DNA of 7,892 nt from Selenomonadaceae bacterium (GCA_017453765.1 JAFTEG010000362.1:1-7892); one strand, 5' to 3'; shown: positions 1 through 6,965, counted from the stretch's first letter. Program-made: numbers and translations. Notes: a model not told the origin generated them from the sequence alone.

Positions 1-488
1 GTCCAAAAAAATGCGCCGATTAACAAAAGTACGTCGCCGAAATTTACGCTGAACTCTTCACTAATCGCCAAAAAATATAATCCCGTTATCGCGAGAAACG
101 CGCCGATCCAATTTTCGGTGCGTATTTTTTTGCCGATTAATGCAGAGACCAGCGGCACGAAAATTATGTAAAGGCAGGTGATAAACGCCGCCTTGCCTGC
201 CGTAGTGTAGAGCATTGCCACTTGCTGAAATGAACTTGCCGCAAATAAGCTTATGCCGATTAAAAGCCCCGTCAAAAAGCCGCGTCCGTACCGGTTTTGA
301 AGTCGTTCCTTAGCACGTTGCCGCCGCGTAAACCATAACACGGCAGTTAATGCCAAGACGCCGATAAAATATCGCGCCGCCGCGTATGAAAAAGGTCCCA
401 AGCCGTCCATGCCGCTCATCTGCGCGACGAAAGTTGTTCCCCAAAAAAAAGACGCGCCGAGTAACATCAGCGCTCCACGTAATTGCAT
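1..488 (-). CDS. EamA/DMT-family permease, N-terminal part (3' end cut by window edge)
   Basis: Inner-membrane protein of the drug/metabolite transporter superfamily; family members export amino acids or other small metabolites, and the substrate cannot be read here. My translation of the minus strand from ATG at 488 gives 162 open residues running off the window. Visible hydrophobic segments lie near residues 3-23, 33-53, 69-95, 99-118 and 125-142, and a sixth begins near 150. Typical EamA features are the FWGTTF stretch near residues 15-20 and YTTAGKAAFIT near 94-104, followed by a Y...P helix. A full member has about 300 residues and ten helices, so roughly half is present. The ATG is preceded in frame by a TGA, and an AAGGCAGG ribosome-site-like stretch lies at 499-506. 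It follows the ABC ATPase gene on the same strand, 139 bp downstream, so co-transcription is possible. Family call is firm; function is unknown. Confidence 0.88.
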   Translation of the reverse strand, partial: MQLRGALMLLGASFFWGTTFVAQMSGMDGLGPFSYAAARYFIGVLALTAVLWFTRRQRAKERLQNRYGRGFLTGLLIGISLFAASSFQQVAMLYTTAGKAAFITCLYIIFVPLVSALIGKKIRTENWIGAFLAITGLYFLAISEEFSVNFGDVLLLIGAFFW

Positions 489-537
489 TTCTTCAACGCC
501 TGCCTTATGTCAGCGAAAAAATTTTTAAAGCACTCTT

Positions 538-655
538 CACGCGATTAATTTTTCACGCGATTAATTTTTTAGCTTTTAAATACTTGTAATGTGATTAAAT
601 TTTTCATGCGATTAATTTTTTAAGCGTCTAAGCATTTGTCACGCGATTAATTTTT
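538..655. repeat. Five-copy 16-bp repeat array with a 51-bp higher-order period
   Basis: The unit, on the plus strand, is CACGCGATTAATTTTT. Copies start at 538, 554, 589, 605 and 640. The copies at 538, 554 and 640 are exact, 605 differs by one base and 589 is degenerate. Start-to-start distances alternate 16, 35, 16, 35, giving a 51-bp period made of a repeat pair plus about 19 bp of filler. The fillers at 570-588 and 621-639 resemble each other, and a partial filler precedes the first copy. The last copy lies inside the 3' coding end of the ABC ATPase gene; the others fill the gap before the EamA gene. It is A/T-rich with no strong GC stem, so it does not look like an intrinsic terminator. 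Confidence 0.85.
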
Positions 656-1995
656 AAATCGTTGTGCCAATGCACGTAGCCGCCAACCATTGTCGAATAA
701 ACGTCGGGACTTACAAGGTTAAACTGCAACGCGCAGGGAACGTAGTCACAAATATTCGCGTCCATAAGTTTATCGTCAATCGGCGTCGAAACTACACAGG
801 CAATGTCGTACATCTCCTGCCGCAGTTCGACTTTAAATTTCCAGTCAATCGTGTAAATTTCGCCGCGCTTGCCGTCAAAAATCGCCTTCGTCTTATTAAA
901 GCGCGAATCAGTATAAATCAAGTCAATGCCCGTTGCATTGCGAATGTGATAAGCCATGCCGAGACATTCAATATTTTGGTTGAACTTCACAACCATTCGC
1001 AAAATGACTTCCTGCGCAAACATTACGTCACTGATAATTTCGCCGTCCAAATTCATCAGCTGGACGTTAATCAACTCTGCGCGACCGTCCTGTACCCTAT
1101 TGTACGTGGCATTTTTTTCAAAAATTTCTTTGCCGCGTGATAAACTTTCGGCGTCCGTCGGTATGTTAAAATCCTTCGTGTCATCGTCTGCTTGCGAAAG
1201 TTTAGCTTCCTCGATTAACGTGGCAACTTTGTCCGCGTCTTCGCCGATAAGTTCACGCCGCATTCTGACAATTTCGTTGCGATAAACCTCAATCACGTCT
1301 TTAGCCGGCGCGTCCATAATCAGCTTGCCCGCATGCAGGTAAAAGGCGCGTTCGCATAAATTTTTCACGGCGTAAGTGTCGTGACTGACAAATAAAACCG
1401 TGACGCCGCTTTCAATCATCTTTCGCATTTTGTCCATGCACTTGCTCTGAAAAAACGAATCGCCTACGCTTAGCGCCTCGTCAATTATCAAAATGTCCGG
1501 CTCCAAAAATGCGTTGACTGCAAAGGCAAGCCGCGCGAACATGCCGGACGAATACGTTTTAACCGGCTGTTTTACAAAGTCGTCGATATCCGCAAAGGCA
1601 ACAATGTCATCAATTTTATCATTCATCTCATCGCGTGACTGTCCCATTAAAAGACCGTTCATATAAATATTTTCAATGCCGGTCATGTCGGGATTAAAGC
1701 CCGCGCCCAATTCCAAAAGTGACGCGATACGCCCGTTTACTTGCAAAGTGCCGCCGCTTGGAGTAAGCACGCCGGTTATCATTTTTAAAAGCGTGGATTT
1801 ACCCGCGCCGTTTTTGCCTACAAGTCCGACATTTTCGCCGCGCCGAATTTCAAAGCTCACGTCCTGCAGTGCAAAAAAATCTTTGCTGTAACGCTTATGA
1901 AAAGGGTGAAACGTCTCTTTCAAGCGGTCAATGTCATTTTCATAAATCTTGTAAATTTTTGAAAGGTGCTCCGCCTTTATTACAATGTCATTCAC
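628..1995 (-). CDS. ABC transporter ATPase of the polysaccharide-export (Wzt/TagH) type with C-terminal Wzt-like domain
   Basis: Cytoplasmic ATPase of the subfamily that energises export of lipid-linked O-antigen, teichoic acid or capsule chains with a Wzm-type permease. The 455 residues show the full motif set: Walker A GKNGAGKST at 60-68, the LLELGAGF...GIENI stretch at 93-110 typical of Wzt/TagH (E where most ABC proteins have the Q-loop glutamine), signature YSSGM at 148-152, Walker B ILIIDEAL at 168-175, SVGD D-loop, and H-loop His205. A charged linker near 240-300 leads to a C-terminal beta-rich region (about 303-445) resembling the Wzt carbohydrate-binding domain, which in known systems recognises the modified chain end. 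The start is GTG at 1995, chosen because AGGA at 2005-2008 sits 9 bases upstream; the nearby ATG is out of frame. No Wzm permease is adjacent. The last codons (KINRVTNA, stop TAG) lie in the tandem repeat array. Confidence 0.9.
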   Translation of the reverse strand: MNDIVIKAEHLSKIYKIYENDIDRLKETFHPFHKRYSKDFFALQDVSFEIRRGENVGLVGKNGAGKSTLLKMITGVLTPSGGTLQVNGRIASLLELGAGFNPDMTGIENIYMNGLLMGQSRDEMNDKIDDIVAFADIDDFVKQPVKTYSSGMFARLAFAVNAFLEPDILIIDEALSVGDSFFQSKCMDKMRKMIESGVTVLFVSHDTYAVKNLCERAFYLHAGKLIMDAPAKDVIEVYRNEIVRMRRELIGEDADKVATLIEEAKLSQADDDTKDFNIPTDAESLSRGKEIFEKNATYNRVQDGRAELINVQLMNLDGEIISDVMFAQEVILRMVVKFNQNIECLGMAYHIRNATGIDLIYTDSRFNKTKAIFDGKRGEIYTIDWKFKVELRQEMYDIACVVSTPIDDKLMDANICDYVPCALQFNLVSPDVYSTMVGGYVHWHNDLKINRVTNA

Positions 1996-2000
1996 AAAAT

Positions 2001-2010
2001 CCTATCCTTT
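2001..2010 (-). promoter_or_regulatory. Ribosome binding site fixing the GTG start of the ABC ATPase
   Basis: On the minus strand the leader reads AAAGGATAGGATTTT before GTG. The AGGA core (2008-2005) is 9 bases from GTG at 1995. This supports GTG over the overlapping out-of-frame ATG. Confidence 0.6.
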
Positions 2011-2049
2011 AAACTTAAGTTATACAACCGACAAAAGATATTGACGCGA

Positions 2050-2078
2050 ATTTTATGGTATAAAAATTTTTTTGTCAA
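2050..2078 (-). promoter_or_regulatory. Sigma-70-type promoter for the ABC ATPase gene
   Basis: Reading the minus strand, a consensus -35 TTGACA (2078-2073) is followed by exactly 17 bases and a -10 TAAAAT (2055-2050), one mismatch from consensus. Transcription would start near 2043, giving a leader of about 48 bases before the GTG. The spacer is almost entirely A/T. The EamA gene downstream may depend on the same promoter. Confidence 0.72.
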
Positions 2079-2079
2079 T

Positions 2080-2098
2080 GCGGCATTTACCCTGCCGC
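2080..2098. promoter_or_regulatory. GC-rich inverted repeat directly upstream of the ATPase -35 box
   Basis: GCGGCA (2080-2085) and TGCCGC (2093-2098) form a perfect 6-bp inverted repeat around a 7-base loop. It abuts the -35 element of the leftward promoter, a position suited to an activator or repressor site. It could also fold in RNA as a hairpin, but no gene reads into it. The regulatory role is inferred from position only. Confidence 0.35.
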
Positions 2099-2099
2099 G

Positions 2100-2143
2100 C
2101 TTTTGATATTAGTAACCTTTTGATATTCGTCAACTTATCAAAA
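2100..2143. promoter_or_regulatory. Candidate operator: two direct and one inverted copy of TTTTGATA
   Basis: CTTTTGATATT occurs at 2100-2110 and again at 2117-2127, 17 bp apart. The complement TATCAAAA follows at 2136-2143, making an 8-bp inverted repeat with the second copy around a 10-base spacer. The cluster lies between the two divergent promoters, where a shared regulator could act. No regulator gene is adjacent, so the bound protein is unknown. Confidence 0.4.
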
Positions 2144-2190
2144 TAAATTATTGACGCCTTTCAAAATTACTTCCCTATGCAAAATGAATT

Positions 2191-2199
2191 TGCTATAAT
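2191..2199 (+). promoter_or_regulatory. Extended -10 promoter for the permease-kinase gene
   Basis: TGCTATAAT is a perfect extended -10 (TGn plus consensus TATAAT at 2194-2199). No good -35 is present at 17 bp (TTCCCT at 2171-2176); a TTGACG at 2151-2156 is too far upstream to pair with it. Transcription would begin near 2206, immediately before a nine-T run (2210-2218), leaving a leader of about 50 bases. Confidence 0.6.
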
Positions 2200-2229
2200 G
2201 CTTAGTAAATTTTTTTTTGGTAATTACTG

Positions 2230-2248
2230 CCCGTTCGTGCGGGAGAGG
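2230..2248 (+). promoter_or_regulatory. Strong ribosome binding site overlapped by a small hairpin
   Basis: GGGAGAGG at 2241-2248 lies 7 bases before the ATG at 2256 and fixes that start. CCCG (2230-2233) can pair with CGGG (2240-2243) across a six-base loop, so the 5' edge of the ribosome site is in the 3' arm of a four-pair stem. The stem is short, and any effect on translation would probably be mild. Confidence 0.5.
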
Positions 2249-2255
2249 AATATAA

Positions 2256-5195
2256 ATGCAAACAGAAGAAAATCATAAAGCAGAACATGTAGTAATAAAT
2301 GATTCGAGGTTGAATAAGTACTTGTCACCGATAAATATTTGGGCGTTATCATTCGGTTGCGCGGTAGGCTGGGGCGCCTTCGTAATGCCGGGTACAACTT
2401 TTTTGCCGATAGCGGGACCTTTGGGTACGGCGCTGGGTATGGCTGTCGGCGCATTGGTCATGCTGGTAATCGGCTACAACTACCATTACATGATGAACCG
2501 CTATCCCGAAGCCGGCGGAACGTATTCATATGCAAAAAATGTTTTAGGCTACGATCACGGCTTTTTAAGCGCGTGGTTTTTAGTCATGGCTTATATCGCT
2601 ATAACTTGGGCGAATGCAACGGCAATACCATTGGTCTTCCGAAATTTAATGGGTGACGTTTTTCAATTCGGTCACCTATATAAAATTGCCGGCTACGACG
2701 TTTACATAGGTGAAGCGTTGCTGTCACTCGGCACGATATGGCTTTGCAATTTTATATGTATTCGCGGCGGCAAGGTTGTGGCGTACGTTCAAACCGTCGC
2801 GGCTTTTATACTTTTTATCGGCGTCACGGTAGGTTTCTGCGCGGCAATGAATGCACACGGCGGAAATATTTCTGACTTTGAACCGCTGTTTTCGCCTGCC
2901 GATACTCCACTTGGCGCAATCTTCGGCATAGCGGTTTTATCCCCTTGGGCATTTGTCGGCTTTGAATCTATCTCGCACTCAACCGAAGAATTTAAATTTT
3001 CCGTGACAAAATCTTTTTCCATACTTTTCATTGCGGTAATTACAAGCGCGTTGGCGTACATTTTTCTTGCAATAATGGCGGCGTCGGTACTTCCTGCAGG
3101 CTATCCCACTTGGGTTGAGTATATCGCCGACATAAATCACTTGAACGGCTACGCGGGACTGCCTACCTTTTTTGCGGTACATTCACTTTTAGGCGACGGC
3201 GGCATGGCGGTATTGGCATTGACGTTAATCGCGGCGGTTATAACCGGTCTTGTCGGCAACTCAATCGCGGCAAGTCGACTTATCTACGCCGTAGCACGTG
3301 ATGACGTCATTGCGAATAAGTTAAAGCAACTCGGCAAGTACAAGACGCCGAAAAATGTTTTTATGTTTTTAATGCTGATGTCACTGCCGATACCTTTTCT
3401 CGGTCGCACGGCAATAGGCTGGATTGTCGACGTAAACACGGTAGGCGCAACTATCGCCTACGCCTATGCGTCCGGCGTGGCATTTTTTCTTGCAAAGAAT
3501 GACGGCAATAAAAAGGTGCAGGTTACGGGATTAATCGGCATGGTTACCTCCGTGATATTCTTCCTGTACTTTATGATACCGAATTTCTGGGCGATAAACG
3601 CAATGTCCGCCGAATCGTACATAATGCTTATGGGTTGGAGCGTGCTTGGCTTTATAGTCTTTCGCTACATTTTTCAGAAGGACAAGAAAAATCATTTCGG
3701 CAAGTCAACCATTGCATGGATGGCGTTACTGTTTTTAATTTTCTTCACGTCAACAATGTGGCTGCGTCAATCTACGCATGACACGACAAAAACCGTGCTG
3801 AATAATTTGAATGCGTACTACCTTGAGGAGTTAAAGGAACACGGCGCGATGCTTAACCCGCGCGAACAAGCCGACGCCGAATATTATCTTGCCGGACAAA
3901 TGGAGCATGTAAGCTTTTCATTGACAACTTTCAACGCCTTGCAAATGACTCTGCTTGTTATCACGTTGGCTATCATGTTCAGCATTTACAACATGATGAA
4001 TAAGCGCGAAAAGCTTATGGAAATTAAAAAGGTTGAGGCGGAGCAGAGCAATAAGGCGAAAAGCACTTTCCTTTTCAATATGAGTCACGACATTCGTACG
4101 CCGATGAATGCGATTATCGGCTACGTGAATTTGGCGAAAAAAGAAAAGGGCGCGTCCGATACCGTGAAAGATTATCTCACGAAAATCGAGGCGTCCAGCG
4201 ATCACCTTTTGGCGCTGATAAATGATATTTTGGAAATGAGCCGCATTGAAAACGGCAAAATGGAATTGGAAATTGAAAAATTTAATCTCGTCAAAATTAT
4301 GAATGAAGTTTACGACCTCTTCATTACGCAAATGCAGACGAAAAATATTTCCTACACCGTCAACGCCGAAAATATCACGAACAAAACGGTTATGTGCGAC
4401 AAAAACCGATTGAACCGCGTCTTACTTAATTTAATCAGCAACGCTTTTAAATTCACGCCGAGCGGCGGCAGTGTCACCGTGACGCTTGCGCAAAAAGGCG
4501 GTAATGATACTAACGGCTTTTATGAACTGCGCGTCAAGGATACCGGTATGGGTATGACGCCGGAATTTGCCGAAAAAGTTTTTGAAGCGTACACGCGCGA
4601 CCGCACGGTAAACAACATTCAAGGCACCGGTTTGGGTATGGCGATAACTAAAAGCATTGTCGACCTTATGCACGGGTCAATTGACGTTGAAACGGAATTT
4701 GGCAAGGGTACGGAATTTACAGTCAATGTCAGCTTTCCCATTGCGGAGGACGAGCCGGAAGTTGAAGAAAATCCCGCCGACAACGCGGAATCTGAAATTG
4801 ATTTTTCAAAAATTAAATTGCTCTTGGTTGAGGACATTGAAGTCAATCGCGAAATTGCCACGCTGATTTTGGACGAGTTCGGCTTTCAGATTGAAACTGC
4901 GGAGAACGGTAAAGTTGCGGTAGAAAAAATCGCCGCGTCTAAGCCCGGCGAATTTCAGCTGATTTTAATGGATATACAAATGCCGATTATGAACGGCTAC
5001 GAGGCGGCGAAGGCGATACGCGCACTGCCGGACCCGCAACTTTCTTCAATACCGATTATCGCAATGACGGCGAACGCCTTTGCAGAGGACGTACAAAATG
5101 CCAAAGATGCCGGTATGAATGACCACGTTGCAAAGCCGCTTGACGTGACGCAGATGATGACGACAATTACAAGCGTCCTTTCGCACCACGATTAA
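2256..5195 (+). CDS. Amino acid permease (APC) fused to hybrid sensor histidine kinase and receiver domain
   Basis: Membrane protein of 979 residues that combines a transporter fold with two-component signalling. Residues about 22-475 look like a complete APC-family permease: some 12 hydrophobic helices, with the first (26-50) holding a glycine-rich GWGAFVMPG stretch where APC proteins bind substrate. A thirteenth helix (about 484-503), an extracytoplasmic loop of about 55 residues and a fourteenth helix (about 558-579) follow, then a charged linker. The kinase has H-box NMSHDIRTP (phosphoacceptor His611), N-box around Asn729, G1 DTGMGM (762-767) and G2 GTGLGM (790-795). The receiver (about 852-975) has acidic pair Glu859/Asp860, phosphoacceptor Asp906, Thr938 and Lys960. 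All key residues are intact, so kinase and receiver are probably active. There is no HPt or DNA-binding domain and no neighbouring regulator gene. By analogy with CbrA-type transporter-kinases it may sense an amino acid or its flux; the ligand and whether it still transports are unknown. Confidence 0.9.
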   Translation: MQTEENHKAEHVVINDSRLNKYLSPINIWALSFGCAVGWGAFVMPGTTFLPIAGPLGTALGMAVGALVMLVIGYNYHYMMNRYPEAGGTYSYAKNVLGYDHGFLSAWFLVMAYIAITWANATAIPLVFRNLMGDVFQFGHLYKIAGYDVYIGEALLSLGTIWLCNFICIRGGKVVAYVQTVAAFILFIGVTVGFCAAMNAHGGNISDFEPLFSPADTPLGAIFGIAVLSPWAFVGFESISHSTEEFKFSVTKSFSILFIAVITSALAYIFLAIMAASVLPAGYPTWVEYIADINHLNGYAGLPTFFAVHSLLGDGGMAVLALTLIAAVITGLVGNSIAASRLIYAVARDDVIANKLKQLGKYKTPKNVFMFLMLMSLPIPFLGRTAIGWIVDVNTVGATIAYAYASGVAFFLAKNDGNKKVQVTGLIGMVTSVIFFLYFMIPNFWAINAMSAESYIMLMGWSVLGFIVFRYIFQKDKKNHFGKSTIAWMALLFLIFFTSTMWLRQSTHDTTKTVLNNLNAYYLEELKEHGAMLNPREQADAEYYLAGQMEHVSFSLTTFNALQMTLLVITLAIMFSIYNMMNKREKLMEIKKVEAEQSNKAKSTFLFNMSHDIRTPMNAIIGYVNLAKKEKGASDTVKDYLTKIEASSDHLLALINDILEMSRIENGKMELEIEKFNLVKIMNEVYDLFITQMQTKNISYTVNAENITNKTVMCDKNRLNRVLLNLISNAFKFTPSGGSVTVTLAQKGGNDTNGFYELRVKDTGMGMTPEFAEKVFEAYTRDRTVNNIQGTGLGMAITKSIVDLMHGSIDVETEFGKGTEFTVNVSFPIAEDEPEVEENPADNAESEIDFSKIKLLLVEDIEVNREIATLILDEFGFQIETAENGKVAVEKIAASKPGEFQLILMDIQMPIMNGYEAAKAIRALPDPQLSSIPIIAMTANAFAEDVQNAKDAGMNDHVAKPLDVTQMMTTITSVLSHHD

Positions 5196-5236
5196 ATCAT
5201 TGCCTTGTTAAATGAGCGGCACGAAAATTTTCAGCG

Positions 5237-6016
5237 TCAAGACATTTGCCGGTTGAAGGCGTTGCAAGAAATTTTTGTAAGAATCAGCGCGTACAAAATT
5301 AAAACTGCCAGCGACGTAAAATTTATGCCGTGACGTAGCATTTCGCTTGTATGAGTCAGCGGCAAAATTTCTATAAAAATTCGTACGGCGGCGGGCAGTT
5401 GCGACGTTGAAAAAAATGTCCCGCACAAAAATGACATTGGCATTAAAAAGTACGTGTTGACCTGCGATAACTCTTCAAAAGTTTTCACGTACATTGCCGC
5501 GCAGAATCCTACCGCCGCGAATATTGCCGAGTTCAAAAATATCACGGCGCAAAATTCAATTACCGACGCAACGTCCGCCAAAAAATTTAACTTCGCGTCG
5601 AACAATACTGCGATAACTAAAATTAATGCCGTCGATATGAATGCACGAATTACCGCCGATAAAATTTTTCCCGTGACGAAGGCGGCAGGCTCAATCGGCG
5701 CCGATAAATAATTTTCAAGACTCTTATGATAAATTTTTTCCGCGTGTACCGTCGTGGCGCTCATGTAGCTGACATTCATTGTATTCAGCGCGATTATGCC
5801 GGGTACGAGAAAATCTAAGTACGTGCCGCTTTCCGGCGTGATACTTCGTCCCAGTCCCCAGCCAAATGCCACAAGGTAAAGCACCGGCGTCACAAGCCGC
5901 GACAAGATGAATTTTTTCAAGCGGCGGCGCAGTACCACCCAATCCCGCCACATCACCGTTTGAATGTCTTCGACAATGCGTAAGGCGTAATGCGTAATGC
6001 GTAATGATTTTTTCAA
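5237..6016 (-). CDS. ABC-2 type export permease, DrrB/NodJ-like; 5' end built on a heptamer repeat
   Basis: Inner-membrane half of an ABC exporter. The 259 residues (from TTG at 6016) show a basic amphipathic lead-in (WRDWVVLRRRLKKF, 23-36) and about six hydrophobic helices near 38-56, 67-88, 117-139, 150-174, 188-204 and 235-250. Typical ABC-2 landmarks are YLDFLVPGI (66-74) and FLMPMSFLCGTFFS (190-203). The TTG at 6016 is preferred because AGAGG (6030-6026) stands 9 bases upstream; another TTG at 6025 is too close to that site, and an internal ATG at residue 22 has no clear ribosome site. Residues about 4-13 are encoded by four copies of a 7-bp repeat and probably are not ancestral. The gene follows cbiG by 28 bp. 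No partner ATPase is adjacent; the Wzt-like ATPase in this window belongs to a different subfamily. Substrate unknown. It converges on the permease-kinase gene with a 41-bp gap and no clear terminator. Confidence 0.82.
   Translation of the reverse strand: MKKSLRITHYALRIVEDIQTVMWRDWVVLRRRLKKFILSRLVTPVLYLVAFGWGLGRSITPESGTYLDFLVPGIIALNTMNVSYMSATTVHAEKIYHKSLENYLSAPIEPAAFVTGKILSAVIRAFISTALILVIAVLFDAKLNFLADVASVIEFCAVIFLNSAIFAAVGFCAAMYVKTFEELSQVNTYFLMPMSFLCGTFFSTSQLPAAVRIFIEILPLTHTSEMLRHGINFTSLAVLILYALILTKISCNAFNRQMS
5978..6005. repeat. Heptanucleotide tandem repeat (GCGTAAT)4 at the 5' end of the ABC-2 permease gene
   Basis: On the plus strand GCGTAAG (5978-5984) is followed by three exact copies of GCGTAAT (5985-6005). 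On the coding strand this reads as ATTACGC units. A related single segment (AATCATTAAGCATTA) lies just upstream at the cbiG/permease junction. The 28-bp array is not a multiple of three per unit, so gain or loss of a copy changes the reading frame between the TTG start and the permease body. Confidence 0.85.
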
Positions 6017-6025
6017 TCGGCACAA

Positions 6026-6030
6026 CCTCT
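6026..6030 (-). promoter_or_regulatory. Ribosome binding site supporting TTG start of the ABC-2 permease
   Basis: Minus-strand AGAGG at 6030-6026 is 9 bases from TTG at 6016. The site lies in the 28-bp gap after the cbiG stop codon. It is the only good ribosome-site match near the 5' end of this gene. Confidence 0.45.
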
Positions 6031-6044
6031 AATGCTTAATGATT

Positions 6045-6938
6045 TCATAAATTTTCTTCCCAAAGTAAAGCTACGGTTACGCCGTCAAATTTGGTTTTCG
6101 GCAACGCGAATTTTCCGCTACTACAGCACAAAGCCGCCGCCTCGCAGACATTTCCGACGCCGATATTTTTTTTCACAAATTCCGACTCGTCCAATTTATA
6201 TTCCAAAACTTTCGCGGCAAGTTCGGCGGCAGTGAAAAATTTTATCTCGCGTCCGAACTCTTTTGCAAAGTCAAGCAAGCCGACTTCATCGCGCTTAACG
6301 TCAACCGTTGCAAAGAGTTTAATCCTTTCGCGCGGTTGATTGATAATTTTACAAGCGGCGTCGACGGCAGAGGAAATTTTTTCCGCTGAAGTGCCGCGCT
6401 TACAACCAATACCGCAGATTAAATTTTTCGGCGTCAAATTCAGTCTCACGTTACCTGCCGTAAGAAAAATTTCTTCGCCGCGCAGAATCGCCGTGTTAAT
6501 CGCCTTAATCGCGTCTTTAGGTTCCGGCAAAAGTCCCAGCCGTGCGGCAAAATTATCAGCGGCAAATTTTTTTTCGACATCGGTCGCCGTAGTGATAACG
6601 GGGTTGGCGTCAATCTGCGCGGAAATTTTCAGCGTTAAATCGTTGGCGCCACCTACGTGTCCGCTTAGCAGGCTGATAACGTTTTGCCCGCGTTCATCCA
6701 GCACGATAACCGCAGGGTCGCTAAGCTTGCTGACAATGTGCGGGGCAATCATACGCACGGCAATTCCCGTCGCACAAATAAAAATAAGCGCGTCGAACTT
6801 CGTGAAAATCTCCGCGACAAAGTTTTTCATGCTGTCGAAATCGCGCCCTTTAATAAAAATTTTTCCGCCGGTAAAAGCGGAAATTTTTTTTGCCAATTCG
6901 TGACCTTCAGCCGTCACCGCCAAAATTGCAATTCTCAT
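6045..6938 (-). CDS. cbiG: Cobalt-precorrin 5A hydrolase (CbiG), anaerobic cobalamin pathway
   Basis: Cytoplasmic enzyme of the early-cobalt (anaerobic) vitamin B12 route that opens the delta-lactone of cobalt-precorrin-5A and releases the two-carbon fragment as acetaldehyde, giving cobalt-precorrin-5B. The 297 residues show the family layout. The N-terminal domain (about 1-115) carries CATGIAVR at 55-62 and DERGQNVISLLSGHVGGAN at 81-99. A short middle region follows. The C-terminal domain (about 172-295) begins with ICGIGCKRGTS at 174-184 and includes GVGNVCEAAAL at 260-270. Length is normal. The ATG at 6938 has no convincing ribosome site; the preceding gene ends 27 bp upstream, so translation may be coupled or weak. 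No other cbi/cob gene is visible and no cobalamin riboswitch was seen, so the rest of the pathway must lie elsewhere. Confidence 0.92.
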   Translation of the reverse strand: MRIAILAVTAEGHELAKKISAFTGGKIFIKGRDFDSMKNFVAEIFTKFDALIFICATGIAVRMIAPHIVSKLSDPAVIVLDERGQNVISLLSGHVGGANDLTLKISAQIDANPVITTATDVEKKFAADNFAARLGLLPEPKDAIKAINTAILRGEEIFLTAGNVRLNLTPKNLICGIGCKRGTSAEKISSAVDAACKIINQPRERIKLFATVDVKRDEVGLLDFAKEFGREIKFFTAAELAAKVLEYKLDESEFVKKNIGVGNVCEAAALCCSSGKFALPKTKFDGVTVALLWEENL

Positions 6939-6965
6939 TTTTTAATCGTGCTGACTCATTTAAGA

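Noticed and set aside
538..655. Evenly spaced short repeats suggesting a CRISPR array
   Set aside because: The unit is only 16 bp, spacers alternate between none and about 19 bp and resemble each other, and one copy is coding. A tandem duplication explains it better.
664..1140. A 158-residue plus-strand open frame opposite the ABC ATPase C-terminal domain
   Set aside because: It is the complement of a well-supported coding region and has no recognisable domain.
2080..2110. GC stem followed by TTTT as an intrinsic terminator
   Set aside because: No plus-strand gene reads into it, the stem is six pairs with an interrupted short T run, and its position next to a -35 box fits a regulatory site better.
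2151..2181. TTGACG at 2151 with TATGCA at 2176 as a second rightward promoter
   Set aside because: The spacing is 19 bp and the -10 matches only four of six positions; the extended -10 at 2191-2199 is much better.
5196..5236. Bidirectional terminator between the convergent permease-kinase and ABC-2 permease genes
   Set aside because: I looked for GC-rich stems with T or A runs and found only a weak CATT/AATG pairing, which is not enough to report.
6340..6903. A 187-residue plus-strand open frame opposite cbiG
   Set aside because: It is antisense to clear CbiG motifs, has low-complexity Ser/Ala/Ile-rich composition and shows no recognisable domain; it reflects the base composition of the real gene.
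6939..6965. Cobalamin riboswitch upstream of cbiG
   Set aside because: The gap to the preceding gene is only 27 bp, far too short, and no B12-box-like sequence was seen in the nearby leader.
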